A program made the position numbers and the translations under genes. The notes beneath the pieces were generated by a model. That model was not told the origin of the DNA. It searched no databases and saw only the letters and a list, made by a program, of their open reading frames with translations. A stretch of 64,000 nucleotides of DNA, from NCBI RefSeq assembly GCF_034259325.1, contig NZ_JAXIVS010000005.1, forward strand, positions 248,001 to 312,000, given 5' to 3'. Each line of letters begins with the position of its first letter. Positions within the stretch are counted from its first letter, which is position 1. Shown piece by piece: positions 25,428-33,203 of the stretch. The DNA comes from Hyalangium ruber (GTDB taxonomy: Bacteria; Myxococcota; Myxococcia; Myxococcales; Myxococcaceae).

Positions 25428-27398
25428 TCAGGTGGCGCTCCCCTCGGAAGGGCCACTGGTCGGCGCGGGAGGCGGAAGCTCCTCCGTCCGAGCAGGCTCC
25501 GGGGCCTGGGAAGGCTCCGCCGCCTGCGAGGGAGGCTCCGCCGCCACCGCTGCGGGCTCGGGCGGCCGAACCAGCTCGCCATCCGAGGAAGCAGCCTCAC
25601 CCGTGGGCGCGTCGGCGGCGGCGGGCGCGGAGCCTTCCACCACCGGAGTCCCTCCGGCCGGCGTCGTACCCGGCGCACCCGCCTCGGCCCGGGCACCACG
25701 GCCCCGACGGCCTCGACGGCGACGGCGGCGGCGCTTGCGCTCACCCGCGGCGGATCCACCCTCGGCGCTCGCGGCCCCCTCGGGGCGTGAGCCCCCACCA
25801 GCCACGAAGGCGCTGGCGGCCTCGAGGTCCTCATCCTCCCCTTCCTCGTCGCCCTCCTCGCCCTCCTCGTCCTCCTCCTCGGAGGCGGAGGCGGCAGCGG
25901 GCTTGGGGGACTCCGGGGCGGGCCGAGCCGGGCGAGCCTCGGCGACGGCCTCCTCGGCCTTCGGCTCCTCGACGCGGGCCTCCTCGTCCTCGCCCTCGGC
26001 CTCGACTTCGACTCGGGCGGCCTTGCGAGCCGGCTTCTCCGGCTTGTCCTCGTCGCGGGCCTGACGCTCGCGCTGGCGCTCTTCGCGGCGCTTCTGCGCC
26101 TCCTCGGCGTCCAGCTTCGCCGCCTCGAAGAAGCGCTCGTCGATGTCGAAGAGCTCCACCTGGGTGACGGTCACCGCCGTCTTCGCCTCGAGGAACTTCT
26201 CGCCCAGCGCGTCACCGCACCACAGCATCACCAGCGAGCCGCTGGCCTGCGCCTCGGAGCGCGCGTCACCGCGCACATCGCCCGCGCTCACCAGCAGGCC
26301 CACCTGCGCCGAGTAGTGGCTCAGGTCCCGGCGCAGCTCCTGCACCGTCTTGCGGTCGATGGCGGGGTTGCCCTTGAGCATCCGCACCGCGAAGCGCAAC
26401 TCCACGCTGCCCTCGCGCTTGCGCGCGGTGAGCAGCGGGCCTTCCTTCGAGCGCTTGGCCACCTTCAGCTCTCGGAAGTGCAGCGCGTGCATCATCTTCA
26501 CGACGGACTTCTCGAAGGTGCCCACATCCACTTCGCCCAGGCGCTTGCGCAGCGAGCGAGCCACCGAGCGGCGCACGTCCTTGAGCGTCGTCTTGAGCGT
26601 GGTGAGCAGCGTCGGGTCCACCGCGGCCTCGGCCACCGCGGTGGCCTCCGCCTTGCCCAGCACCGGGCGGCCATCCTTCAACGGGATGCCCAGCGCGGCG
26701 GCGAACGCGGCCTGCAGCTCCAGCGGTGGGGCCTCGCTTGGCGCGCCCGCGCGCTCCAGCGTCACCACCTCGCTCGTCTGCTTGTTGAAGGCGAACTGGG
26801 GACGGCGGCCCGCGTCGATTCGGCGCTGGTTGTCCTCCAGCAGCGCGGTGAGCACCGCCTCCACGGTGACGTCCTCGGGGCACAGCTCGCGCGTGCGCGC
26901 CCGCTCGATGAGCTGCTCGGCGCGCAGCCCGCTCTCCGAGTCGCTGAGGATCTCGAACACCACCTCCGGCAGCGGCGGGAAGCGGCGCTTGCGTCCTCCA
27001 CCGCGCTCCTCCTCCTCGTCCCGGCGGCGCTTGCGCTCACTGCCACGGCCCGCGACGCGGACATTGTCCCCGCGCGGCTCCGGGTGGCGCTCCACCGGCC
27101 GCAGCGGCGGCAAATCTTCCTCTGGATGCGCCTCCACCACTCCCGTCTGCGCCAACGCCTCCGCGTCCTCCGGCAGCGCCCAGTCGACCAGCGCGAAGGT
27201 GTCCTTCGCGGTGACGATGACCTTGCGGTCACGCGTCCTTCGTGCCATCGCGGCCAGCCGCGACAGCATGGTCATCTCTGGCGTCTTTCCGACATGGGAC
27301 AGCAGATTCTGGGCGATGGACTTCTCGGTAATTTCCAGGAAGTGGAGGGGACGACCTTCGCTCTCCAGGATACGGAGCGCGGCCTCGTAAAATGTCAT
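25428..27398 (-). CDS. HARE-HTH protein with Mrr-like (apparently degenerate) nuclease domain and charged tail
   Basis: 656 residues. The N-terminus (~1-75; FYEAALRILESEGRPLHFLEITEKSI ... DTFALVDW) matches the HARE-HTH winged-helix fold, which occurs in RNA polymerase delta, ASXL proteins and restriction enzymes. A second helical winged-helix-like block lies at ~140-215. Residues ~285-420 follow the Mrr restriction-endonuclease pattern (VKMMHALHF ... VQELRRDLSHYSAQVGLLVSAG ... VMLWCGDAL), but the QxK position reads VRML, so catalysis is doubtful. The tail (~430-656) is acidic/Pro/Ala-rich with a block of Arg residues (~565-585) resembling nucleic-acid-binding tails. Divergent from the beta-propeller gene across an AT-richer 110 bp. 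Likely a DNA- or chromatin-associated regulator; inference. Confidence 0.65.
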   Translation of the reverse strand: MTFYEAALRILESEGRPLHFLEITEKSIAQNLLSHVGKTPEMTMLSRLAAMARRTRDRKVIVTAKDTFALVDWALPEDAEALAQTGVVEAHPEEDLPPLRPVERHPEPRGDNVRVAGRGSERKRRRDEEEERGGGRKRRFPPLPEVVFEILSDSESGLRAEQLIERARTRELCPEDVTVEAVLTALLEDNQRRIDAGRRPQFAFNKQTSEVVTLERAGAPSEAPPLELQAAFAAALGIPLKDGRPVLGKAEATAVAEAAVDPTLLTTLKTTLKDVRRSVARSLRKRLGEVDVGTFEKSVVKMMHALHFRELKVAKRSKEGPLLTARKREGSVELRFAVRMLKGNPAIDRKTVQELRRDLSHYSAQVGLLVSAGDVRGDARSEAQASGSLVMLWCGDALGEKFLEAKTAVTVTQVELFDIDERFFEAAKLDAEEAQKRREERQRERQARDEDKPEKPARKAARVEVEAEGEDEEARVEEPKAEEAVAEARPARPAPESPKPAAASASEEEDEEGEEGDEEGEDEDLEAASAFVAGGGSRPEGAASAEGGSAAGERKRRRRRRRGRRGRGARAEAGAPGTTPAGGTPVVEGSAPAAADAPTGEAASSDGELVRPPEPAAVAAEPPSQAAEPSQAPEPARTEELPPPAPTSGPSEGSAT

Positions 27399-27508
27399 CG
27401 ACTATTCCCCAAGAATTTCGAACGGTTACAAAAATGTAGGTCCGTATGGGCGGCGGATGCTAGCCACCGGTATTCTGGCTTGTCAACGAAGGGAAACGAA
27501 GGGAAAGG

Positions 27509-29698
27509 ATGACCCGGTTCCGTCTCGGACAGCGCTGGAAGCGCGAACCCTCGGCCCCGCCGGTGGATTCCATCGCTTTGGAGTTGGACGGCATGGACCT
27601 GCTGTCCGGCGCCGGCGAGGAGCCTCTGGCCGAGGTGGTACCCACCTTGGTGGGCGCGGCGGCGGACCTGCACGCGGGGCGCTCCCGGCTGGCACAGGTG
27701 TCGCTGGCGGAGGCGGGATTGGAACTGGTGCTGCGGCGGGCCGGCGTGGACATTGAAGTGTCCGTGGTGAGCCTGGGGCGCCCGGCCCGGCTGCTGCGCC
27801 CTCCGGTGCGGGTGGACCTGGAGGAGTTCACCGAGGCGGCGCGCGAGTGCGGCGAGGGCTTCCGCGTGGACCTCTCCCGCGTGGCGCCCGACGCGCTCTC
27901 CCCTTCCCTCTCCCGGCGACTGGACGAGGCGCTGCGCCTGCTCGGTGGTCCCCTGGCCGTGCGGAAGGAGTCGGCGCCCGAGGCCTTCACCCGCCGGGTG
28001 GAACCCTCCGAGGAGCCAGGCTTCGGCTTCGAGCTGAAGGACCCGGCGGACCTGCTGCGCACCTATGAGCGGGGCGGAGGCGCGGCGCTGGGCTCGCTGC
28101 TGTGCGCCGGAGAGGTGTGGCTGGCGCTGCCCGGACAGCCCTCGGCGTGGCGTACACCGGGGCCGCCCTTCCTCACGGCGCTGGAGCTGTCCCGGCAGGC
28201 GCTGGAGCTGGCGCGCGCGGTGGAGCTGGGCGAGCCGCGCTTCGCCTTCGAGCCCGCCGGGGTACGGCCCGGGTTCGCGCTGGAGCTGGCCTCGGGCAAG
28301 GGCCGGCTGGGCTCGGGCGCGCCCTTCGCGGTGGATGGCACGGCGCTGGCGGCGGCGATGTTCCACCTGGGACAGGCGCTGGCGCTCGCCATCTCCGAGC
28401 GGGAGCGAAGCCAGGCCAGCAACCCCTATCTGGTGGAGCTCACGGAGCGGTGCCGGGAGGGCCTGTCCCACCTGCGGGGCCCGGTGCAGCCTCCGGAGAG
28501 CACCGGCGAGGCTCGGGGGCGTGGCGCCTCCTCTCGCGGCGCCGGCAAGCCGCTGCCCGTCCCCGGGCGCCTGCGCCGGCTGCGCTTCGAGCGGCGCTGG
28601 GAGCAGAAGGGCCTGGCCGGCGCCGAGCATGGCGGCCTCCACCTGGGTCGACAGGGGGTGGTGTTCTGCTCGCGCGAGCTGGCCTGCGGGCTGGCGCGCA
28701 AGGATGGGCAGGTGCAGTGGCGGCGCGAGGCGGCCAAGGGCGTGGCGGCCACGGTGGACGGCTACGTGGTGGCGGCGGACGCCGATCGCGTCTACGGCTT
28801 CGTGGGCGCGGGCCCGAGCGCGCGCTGGCTGCACGACCATGACGGCCTGCCGCTGGGCCCCCAGCTGATGCGAGAGGACGGGCTGCTCCTCACCCTGTCC
28901 GAGGAGCGCACGGTGCTGGCCTTCGCCGAGGTGGGAGGCCGAGAGGTGTGGCGCCTCGCGCCCCCGCGCACGCAGCGCAGTTGGCTGGCGACCCAGGGGC
29001 ACCGGGCGCTCGTGGCCACGGACTCAGGCTACTTATATGGAGTGGACATCGCGGACGGACAGGTGCGCTTCCGGATGCGCGCGCCCCTGCCCTTCCACGG
29101 CACACCGGTGGCCTGGGGCAAGCGCTTCGTGGCGACGCTGGGCCGGGGCACGCACCACGCGCTGCTGCTCGCGGATGCGCATACCGGGGACGTGACGTGG
29201 ACGCGCGAGTTCCAACTGTCCACACCGTCGGCGCCGCTGCCGGTCCGCACCCGCGTCTACCTCGCTGGAGTGCGGGACCAGGAAGGCCTGCTGCTGTGCC
29301 TGGACTCCCGGGGCAAGCTCTTGTGGGAGCGCCCGCTGCACATGGGCGTGGGCCCCTTCGCGCTCACGGCCCTGCCACGCGGGGTGCTCGTCACCTCCGC
29401 CAGCGGCGCGGCCGTGCGGGTGGACACCTCCGGGGAGCTGAGCTGGCGCGTCGGCGCGGTAGGAGAGCCGCTCGCCAGCGCGCTGCCGGCCCGGGCCTCG
29501 CGCGGCGTGGTGCTCATCCCCGGCGAGCAGGTGCGGGCCGTGGACCCCAAGGGCGGACAGGTGCTGGCGGAGGTCCAGGCCGGAGCGGGCCTCGTGTCGC
29601 TGCAGGCGGACGCCCGGCTGGGGCTCTACTTCCTGGACGACGCCGGCACGCTGAGCGCGTACCGGCTGGGGACTCACTTCACCGTAGTGGAGGGCTGA
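27509..29698 (+). CDS. PQQ-type beta-propeller protein with unknown N-terminal half
   Basis: 729 residues without a signal peptide or membrane segment, so probably cytoplasmic. Residues ~360-725 form a chain of beta-propeller blades with the PQQ/BamB-type phrase pattern (ARKDGQVQWRRE, VDGYVVAADADRVYGF, GYLYGVDIADGQVRFR, AHTGDVTWTREF, DSRGKLLWERPL). The N-terminal half (1-350) shows alternating acidic and basic amphipathic stretches (LSRQALELARAVELG, FAVDGTALAAAMFHLGQALALAI) and no known motif. ATG start closely preceded by GGGAAAGG. Convergent with the next gene (13 bp). Propellers of this type usually mediate protein contacts; the function is unknown. Confidence 0.75.
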   Translation: MTRFRLGQRWKREPSAPPVDSIALELDGMDLLSGAGEEPLAEVVPTLVGAAADLHAGRSRLAQVSLAEAGLELVLRRAGVDIEVSVVSLGRPARLLRPPVRVDLEEFTEAARECGEGFRVDLSRVAPDALSPSLSRRLDEALRLLGGPLAVRKESAPEAFTRRVEPSEEPGFGFELKDPADLLRTYERGGGAALGSLLCAGEVWLALPGQPSAWRTPGPPFLTALELSRQALELARAVELGEPRFAFEPAGVRPGFALELASGKGRLGSGAPFAVDGTALAAAMFHLGQALALAISERERSQASNPYLVELTERCREGLSHLRGPVQPPESTGEARGRGASSRGAGKPLPVPGRLRRLRFERRWEQKGLAGAEHGGLHLGRQGVVFCSRELACGLARKDGQVQWRREAAKGVAATVDGYVVAADADRVYGFVGAGPSARWLHDHDGLPLGPQLMREDGLLLTLSEERTVLAFAEVGGREVWRLAPPRTQRSWLATQGHRALVATDSGYLYGVDIADGQVRFRMRAPLPFHGTPVAWGKRFVATLGRGTHHALLLADAHTGDVTWTREFQLSTPSAPLPVRTRVYLAGVRDQEGLLLCLDSRGKLLWERPLHMGVGPFALTALPRGVLVTSASGAAVRVDTSGELSWRVGAVGEPLASALPARASRGVVLIPGEQVRAVDPKGGQVLAEVQAGAGLVSLQADARLGLYFLDDAGTLSAYRLGTHFTVVEG

Positions 29699-29711
29699 GG
29701 CGCGGGCGCGA

Positions 29712-30632
29712 CTACTCGTCCTGCGCGGCGGCCTTCGACGGATCGATCTCCTCCTCGGGGCGCTCGTCCACGGTGGCGTCCTTCCACGTCTCACCCGCGC
29801 CGAGCTTCCACTCCGAGGGCACCGGCTCCACCTTCCATACGTACGTGGCCGACGCGGTGCCTCCCGTGGAGGCGCGCGAGGACACCTTGAAGGTGATCTC
29901 CATCTTCGACACCTCGCTGGGCACCAGGTCCATGTCGTAGTGGCCCAGCACCATCTGCGGCGGGAACTCGGAGATGTAGCGCTCGGGCCAGTCCGTCTTC
30001 ATGGACGGATCACCACCGCGGATCTCGCCCACCAGCTTGCCCTTGGCATCGGTGAGCTTCCACATCGTGTCGAAGGCGGCGCTGGTCATCATCTTCTTCA
30101 CCTTGCCGTCGTCCTTCATCTCCCGCTGGGCGCCCCAGAGCAGCAGCCGGAAGCGCACCTGTGGGGTGCCCTGCACCATCTCCACGTCCGCGCCGATGAC
30201 GTCCAGGCGCATGCCCCGATCGGTGGCCGTCCACAGCGGCTTGTAGCGACCGTTGCGGAACGAGTCGAACACCTTGCGGGTGTACTCGTAGACGGCCTTG
30301 CGGTCCGCGGACTTCTCGTCCTTGCCACCCTCGGCCCGCCGCTCCAGCTCCTGCAGGTAGGTGTCGAACTCCTTGTTACCCTTGTAGCGGTCGAGGTGGC
30401 CGTTGACCTGGTCGAAGTAGACCTTGAAGAAGGGGGCCAGCTCCTCCCGATACGACTCCTCGTCGGGGTTGCTGCGCATCCACCCCACCCGCTCCAGGTA
30501 GTCGCTCTGGATCTTGACCCGGTCCGCCTCGCGCTGAGCCTCCTGGGCTTGGGAACTCAGCCGCCGGTAGAACATGACCGAGCCGAGAATCACCCCTGCG
30601 ACGATGACGAGAACACCAAAGTAGCGCTTCAC
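29712..30632 (-). CDS. Membrane-anchored protein of unknown function
   Basis: 306 residues. A single N-terminal hydrophobic segment (FGVLVIVAGVILGSVMFYRR, residues ~5-24) without a lipobox suggests an uncleaved anchor with the rest in the periplasm. A helical region (~25-120) with many charged residues is followed by a beta-rich domain containing TYVWKVEPVPSEW and GHYDMDLVPSEVSKMEITF. No catalytic motif or family is recognised. It is convergent with the beta-propeller gene and divergent (53 bp) from the MetX-like gene. The ending is acidic and Ala-rich. Confidence 0.65.
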   Translation of the reverse strand: MKRYFGVLVIVAGVILGSVMFYRRLSSQAQEAQREADRVKIQSDYLERVGWMRSNPDEESYREELAPFFKVYFDQVNGHLDRYKGNKEFDTYLQELERRAEGGKDEKSADRKAVYEYTRKVFDSFRNGRYKPLWTATDRGMRLDVIGADVEMVQGTPQVRFRLLLWGAQREMKDDGKVKKMMTSAAFDTMWKLTDAKGKLVGEIRGGDPSMKTDWPERYISEFPPQMVLGHYDMDLVPSEVSKMEITFKVSSRASTGGTASATYVWKVEPVPSEWKLGAGETWKDATVDERPEEEIDPSKAAAQDE

Positions 30633-30685
30633 TCAGAGACTCTCCTGATGCGTTCGGGCGCACAGTGATATGAGAATTCCCCTGA

Positions 30686-31720
30686 GTGATCCAGGCCACG
30701 GGAATCCACCTGTTGACGGTACCGCTTCCCCTCGAAGAGGGGGGGCTGCTGGACGGCACCCAGGTCGCCTATGAGACCTATGGGGAACCGTCAGGCGAGA
30801 ACTCGGTGGTGTTGCTGCACGACCTGGCACAGTCGCACCGGGCGCTCGGGCCCCTGGAGGGCTCGCCCTACCAGCCGTCCGGGTGGGGCCGGGAGCTCAT
30901 CGGCGACAAGCGCCCGTTGGATCCCACCAGCCAGCACGTGCTCTCGGTGAACCTGCTGGGCAGCCCGTTCGGCACCACCTCCCCGCTCACCGAGGATCCC
31001 TTCACCGGGCAGCAGCTGGGCCCGGCGCTGCCGCTGCTGACGGTGCTGGACATGGCGCGCACGGTGGCGGCGCTGCTGCGGGCCCTGGGGCTCAAGCGGG
31101 TGCGGGCGGTGCTGGGCGTGGGCCTGGGAGGCCAGGTGGCCCTGCGGCTCGCGGCCCTGTTTCCCGAGATGGTGGGCGGCGTGGTGGCCATCGGCGCGGC
31201 GCGCACGCTGCCCGAGCAGCTGCGGGACCGCATCGGCATGTTCCACCAGATGCTCTGGCTGGACCCCGAATACAAGGAGGGCTTCTACACGGCGAACGAG
31301 GGCCCGCGGAAGACGCTGCGCAAGCTGCGCCTGGAGTACCTGCGGATGCTCTACGGGCGCGAGAACCTGGTGGCCCGCTACCGCGACATCGACGTGGCCG
31401 AGAAGGCGCTGGAGGCGGACGCCGAGGCGTTCAGCGCCTCCTTCGACGCCAACGCGTGGAGCCTGCTGTGTACCGCCTACGCGGGGTGTGACCTGACGGA
31501 GTTCCTGCCGAAGATCCAGGCCAAGGTGCTGCTCATCGCGGGCGTCTCGGACGTGCTGGCGCCGCCGGCCCGGGTGCGGGAGACGTACCACCTGCTGAGC
31601 GCCGCCGGGGTGAACGCGCGCTACCACGAGCTGCAGGGAGCGGGAGACCACGGCGCGCTGCTCACCGAGACGCGCCGCATGCACGGGCCGGTGCGCGACT
31701 TCCTGCGCCGGCTGCGCTGA
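30686..31720 (+). CDS. MetX-like alpha/beta-hydrolase lacking the nucleophile serine
   Basis: 344 residues. The overall order is that of homoserine O-acetyltransferase (MetX): GTQVAYETYG, VVLLHDLAQSH, VNLLGSPFGTTSP, a nucleophile-elbow segment, then Asp289 in SDVLAPPARV and His322 in GDHGALL. At the elbow, where MetX has GGSMGG, this protein has GVGLGG (144-149), so the catalytic serine is Gly146; Asp and His are kept. It therefore may be an inactive or repurposed member. The start is GTG with a weak Shine-Dalgarno. It is convergent with udk with one base between stops. True homoserine acetylation is not claimed. Confidence 0.72.
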   Translation: MIQATGIHLLTVPLPLEEGGLLDGTQVAYETYGEPSGENSVVLLHDLAQSHRALGPLEGSPYQPSGWGRELIGDKRPLDPTSQHVLSVNLLGSPFGTTSPLTEDPFTGQQLGPALPLLTVLDMARTVAALLRALGLKRVRAVLGVGLGGQVALRLAALFPEMVGGVVAIGAARTLPEQLRDRIGMFHQMLWLDPEYKEGFYTANEGPRKTLRKLRLEYLRMLYGRENLVARYRDIDVAEKALEADAEAFSASFDANAWSLLCTAYAGCDLTEFLPKIQAKVLLIAGVSDVLAPPARVRETYHLLSAAGVNARYHELQGAGDHGALLTETRRMHGPVRDFLRRLR

Positions 31721-31721
31721 G

Positions 31722-32357
31722 CTACTTCCCTACGGGGGGCGCCGCCAGCCGGGCGCGCAGGGCCCCCACCAGCATGCCGATGGCGATGTCGTTGTTACCG
31801 CCGTGGGGGATGATGATGTCGGCGTGGTGCTTGGACGGCTCGACGAAGCCCATGTGCATGGGGCGCACGTGCCGCAGGTACTGGCTGACGACGTGGTCGA
31901 AGTCGCGGCCCCGGTCCTTGATGTCGCGGGTGAGGCGCCGGAGGATGCGCAGGTCGTCATCCGCGTCGACGTAGATCTTCACGTCCATCACGTCGCGCAC
32001 CTCCTTCATATGGAGCACGAGGATGCCCTCGATGAGGATGATGTCCCCGGGGTCCACGCGAGCGGTGTTCGGCATGCGCGAGGAGGTGCGGAAGTCGTAG
32101 ACGGGCTTCTCGATGGCGTGGCCGCGCTTGAGCTCGTGCAGGTGCTGGACGAGCAGGTCGGTGTCGAACGCGTCCGGGTGATCGAAGTTGACCTGGCGCC
32201 GGTCCTCGATCGCCATGTCCTCCAGGTCCCGGTAGTACGAGTCCTGATCGATGAAGGCGACCCGGCAGTCGGCCAGTGCGTCGCGGACCTTCCGGGCCAC
32301 AGTGGTTTTGCCGGAAGCGGTACCGCCCGCGATGCCCACGACGAGGGGTGACGACAT
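31722..32357 (-). CDS. udk: Uridine kinase
   Basis: 211 residues from the ATG at 32357; the longer frame upstream is not conserved-looking. It phosphorylates uridine and cytidine in pyrimidine salvage. Seen: P-loop GIAGGTASGKTT at residues 8-19, DQDSYYRDL, NFDHPDAFDTDLL, YDFRTSSR, EGILVLH and RRLTRDIKDRGR, the normal blocks of Udk. The C-terminal part retains the GGNND/IIPHGG region. It is divergent from the pilin-like gene (141 bp) and ends 1 bp from the convergent MetX-like gene. Confidence 0.93.
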   Translation of the reverse strand: MSSPLVVGIAGGTASGKTTVARKVRDALADCRVAFIDQDSYYRDLEDMAIEDRRQVNFDHPDAFDTDLLVQHLHELKRGHAIEKPVYDFRTSSRMPNTARVDPGDIILIEGILVLHMKEVRDVMDVKIYVDADDDLRILRRLTRDIKDRGRDFDHVVSQYLRHVRPMHMGFVEPSKHHADIIIPHGGNNDIAIGMLVGALRARLAAPPVGK

Positions 32358-32498
32358 GGCGGGCCACCTACCGCAGAGGCAGGGCCAGCGCAAGGTGGTG
32401 TCCTGGGGTGGACACTTTCTCGCCTGCCCGGTTTGTCCTTGCGGAGATTGCATGGATCACTAGATTTTCCTCAATTTCTCAATAAACAAGGGGGCATC

Positions 32499-33137
32499 AT
32501 GAGCCTGTCCTCGCAACGCCGTGGCTTCAATTGTCTCGAGCTGATGGTCGTGCTGGTGGTGGCCGGAGTTCTGCTGGCCATCGGCCTGCCGCGATTCCAC
32601 CGGGCGCAGACCCACGCCCGCCAGTCCGAGGCCATCACCAACCTCAAGAGCCTGCACGCGAGCATGAGCCTGCAGCAGAGCAAGCCCTACAACATCCACG
32701 TCCCTGGGTTCGATCCGCCTCGTGGCAATCGCTACAGCTACTCGCTCGAAGCGCCCTGCTCGAGCGCCGAGGACCGGAGCAGCCTCAACGCCATGCAGAA
32801 CATGTCGGATCGGTGCATCGCGGTCGATACCTTCGCCCACCCGACCTTCCCGTGGCTCTTCAACGTCAGCGAGCTGGCGGCGGCGAGCTGGGACGGCGAC
32901 GCGACCTCCGTCGGAGTGAGCACTCAGGCAGGCATCTACGGCATCTGCGAGTACCCCTTCTGGGACTACCTCGCCTACGCGGCCGGCGATGTGGACGACG
33001 ACGTCATGGACACCGCGGACACCTGGGCCATCGCCTCGGCCGATGGCGAGCTCATGGCCATGTGCCCGATCGGCTCCCCGACCCTGGTCCCCGCGGGCGA
33101 GCCGTTCATGGTCGTCGACGACGCCGACTGCAACTGA
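32499..33137 (+). CDS. Type IV pilin-like protein (prepilin signal)
   Basis: 212 residues from the ATG at 32499, with AAGGGGG before it. The N-terminus RRGFNCLELMVVLVVAGVLLAIGLP is a class III prepilin signal: cleavage after Gly9, Phe at +1, Glu at +5, then a ~20-residue hydrophobic helix. The Cys at +3 is unusual. The helix continues as QTHARQSEAITNLKSLHASM, then a Cys-containing globular domain with GDVDDDVMDTADTWAIASADGELMAMC. It could be a minor pilin, a type II secretion pseudopilin or an alternative major pilin; no assembly genes are nearby. The upstream 141 bp shows no convincing sigma-54 promoter. Confidence 0.75.
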   Translation: MSLSSQRRGFNCLELMVVLVVAGVLLAIGLPRFHRAQTHARQSEAITNLKSLHASMSLQQSKPYNIHVPGFDPPRGNRYSYSLEAPCSSAEDRSSLNAMQNMSDRCIAVDTFAHPTFPWLFNVSELAAASWDGDATSVGVSTQAGIYGICEYPFWDYLAYAAGDVDDDVMDTADTWAIASADGELMAMCPIGSPTLVPAGEPFMVVDDADCN

Positions 33138-33203
33138 CAGTCGCTGACAACCAGGCCACCGTGTGCTCGGGGGAGCGATCTCCCGAGCCTCTCTCGGATG
33201 GCC

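Noticed and set aside
32400-32440. Possible sigma-54 promoter upstream of the pilin-like gene (TGGACACTTTCTCGC)
   Set aside because: GG-N10-GC spacing fits, but the rest of the -24 and -12 boxes match poorly. No claim made.
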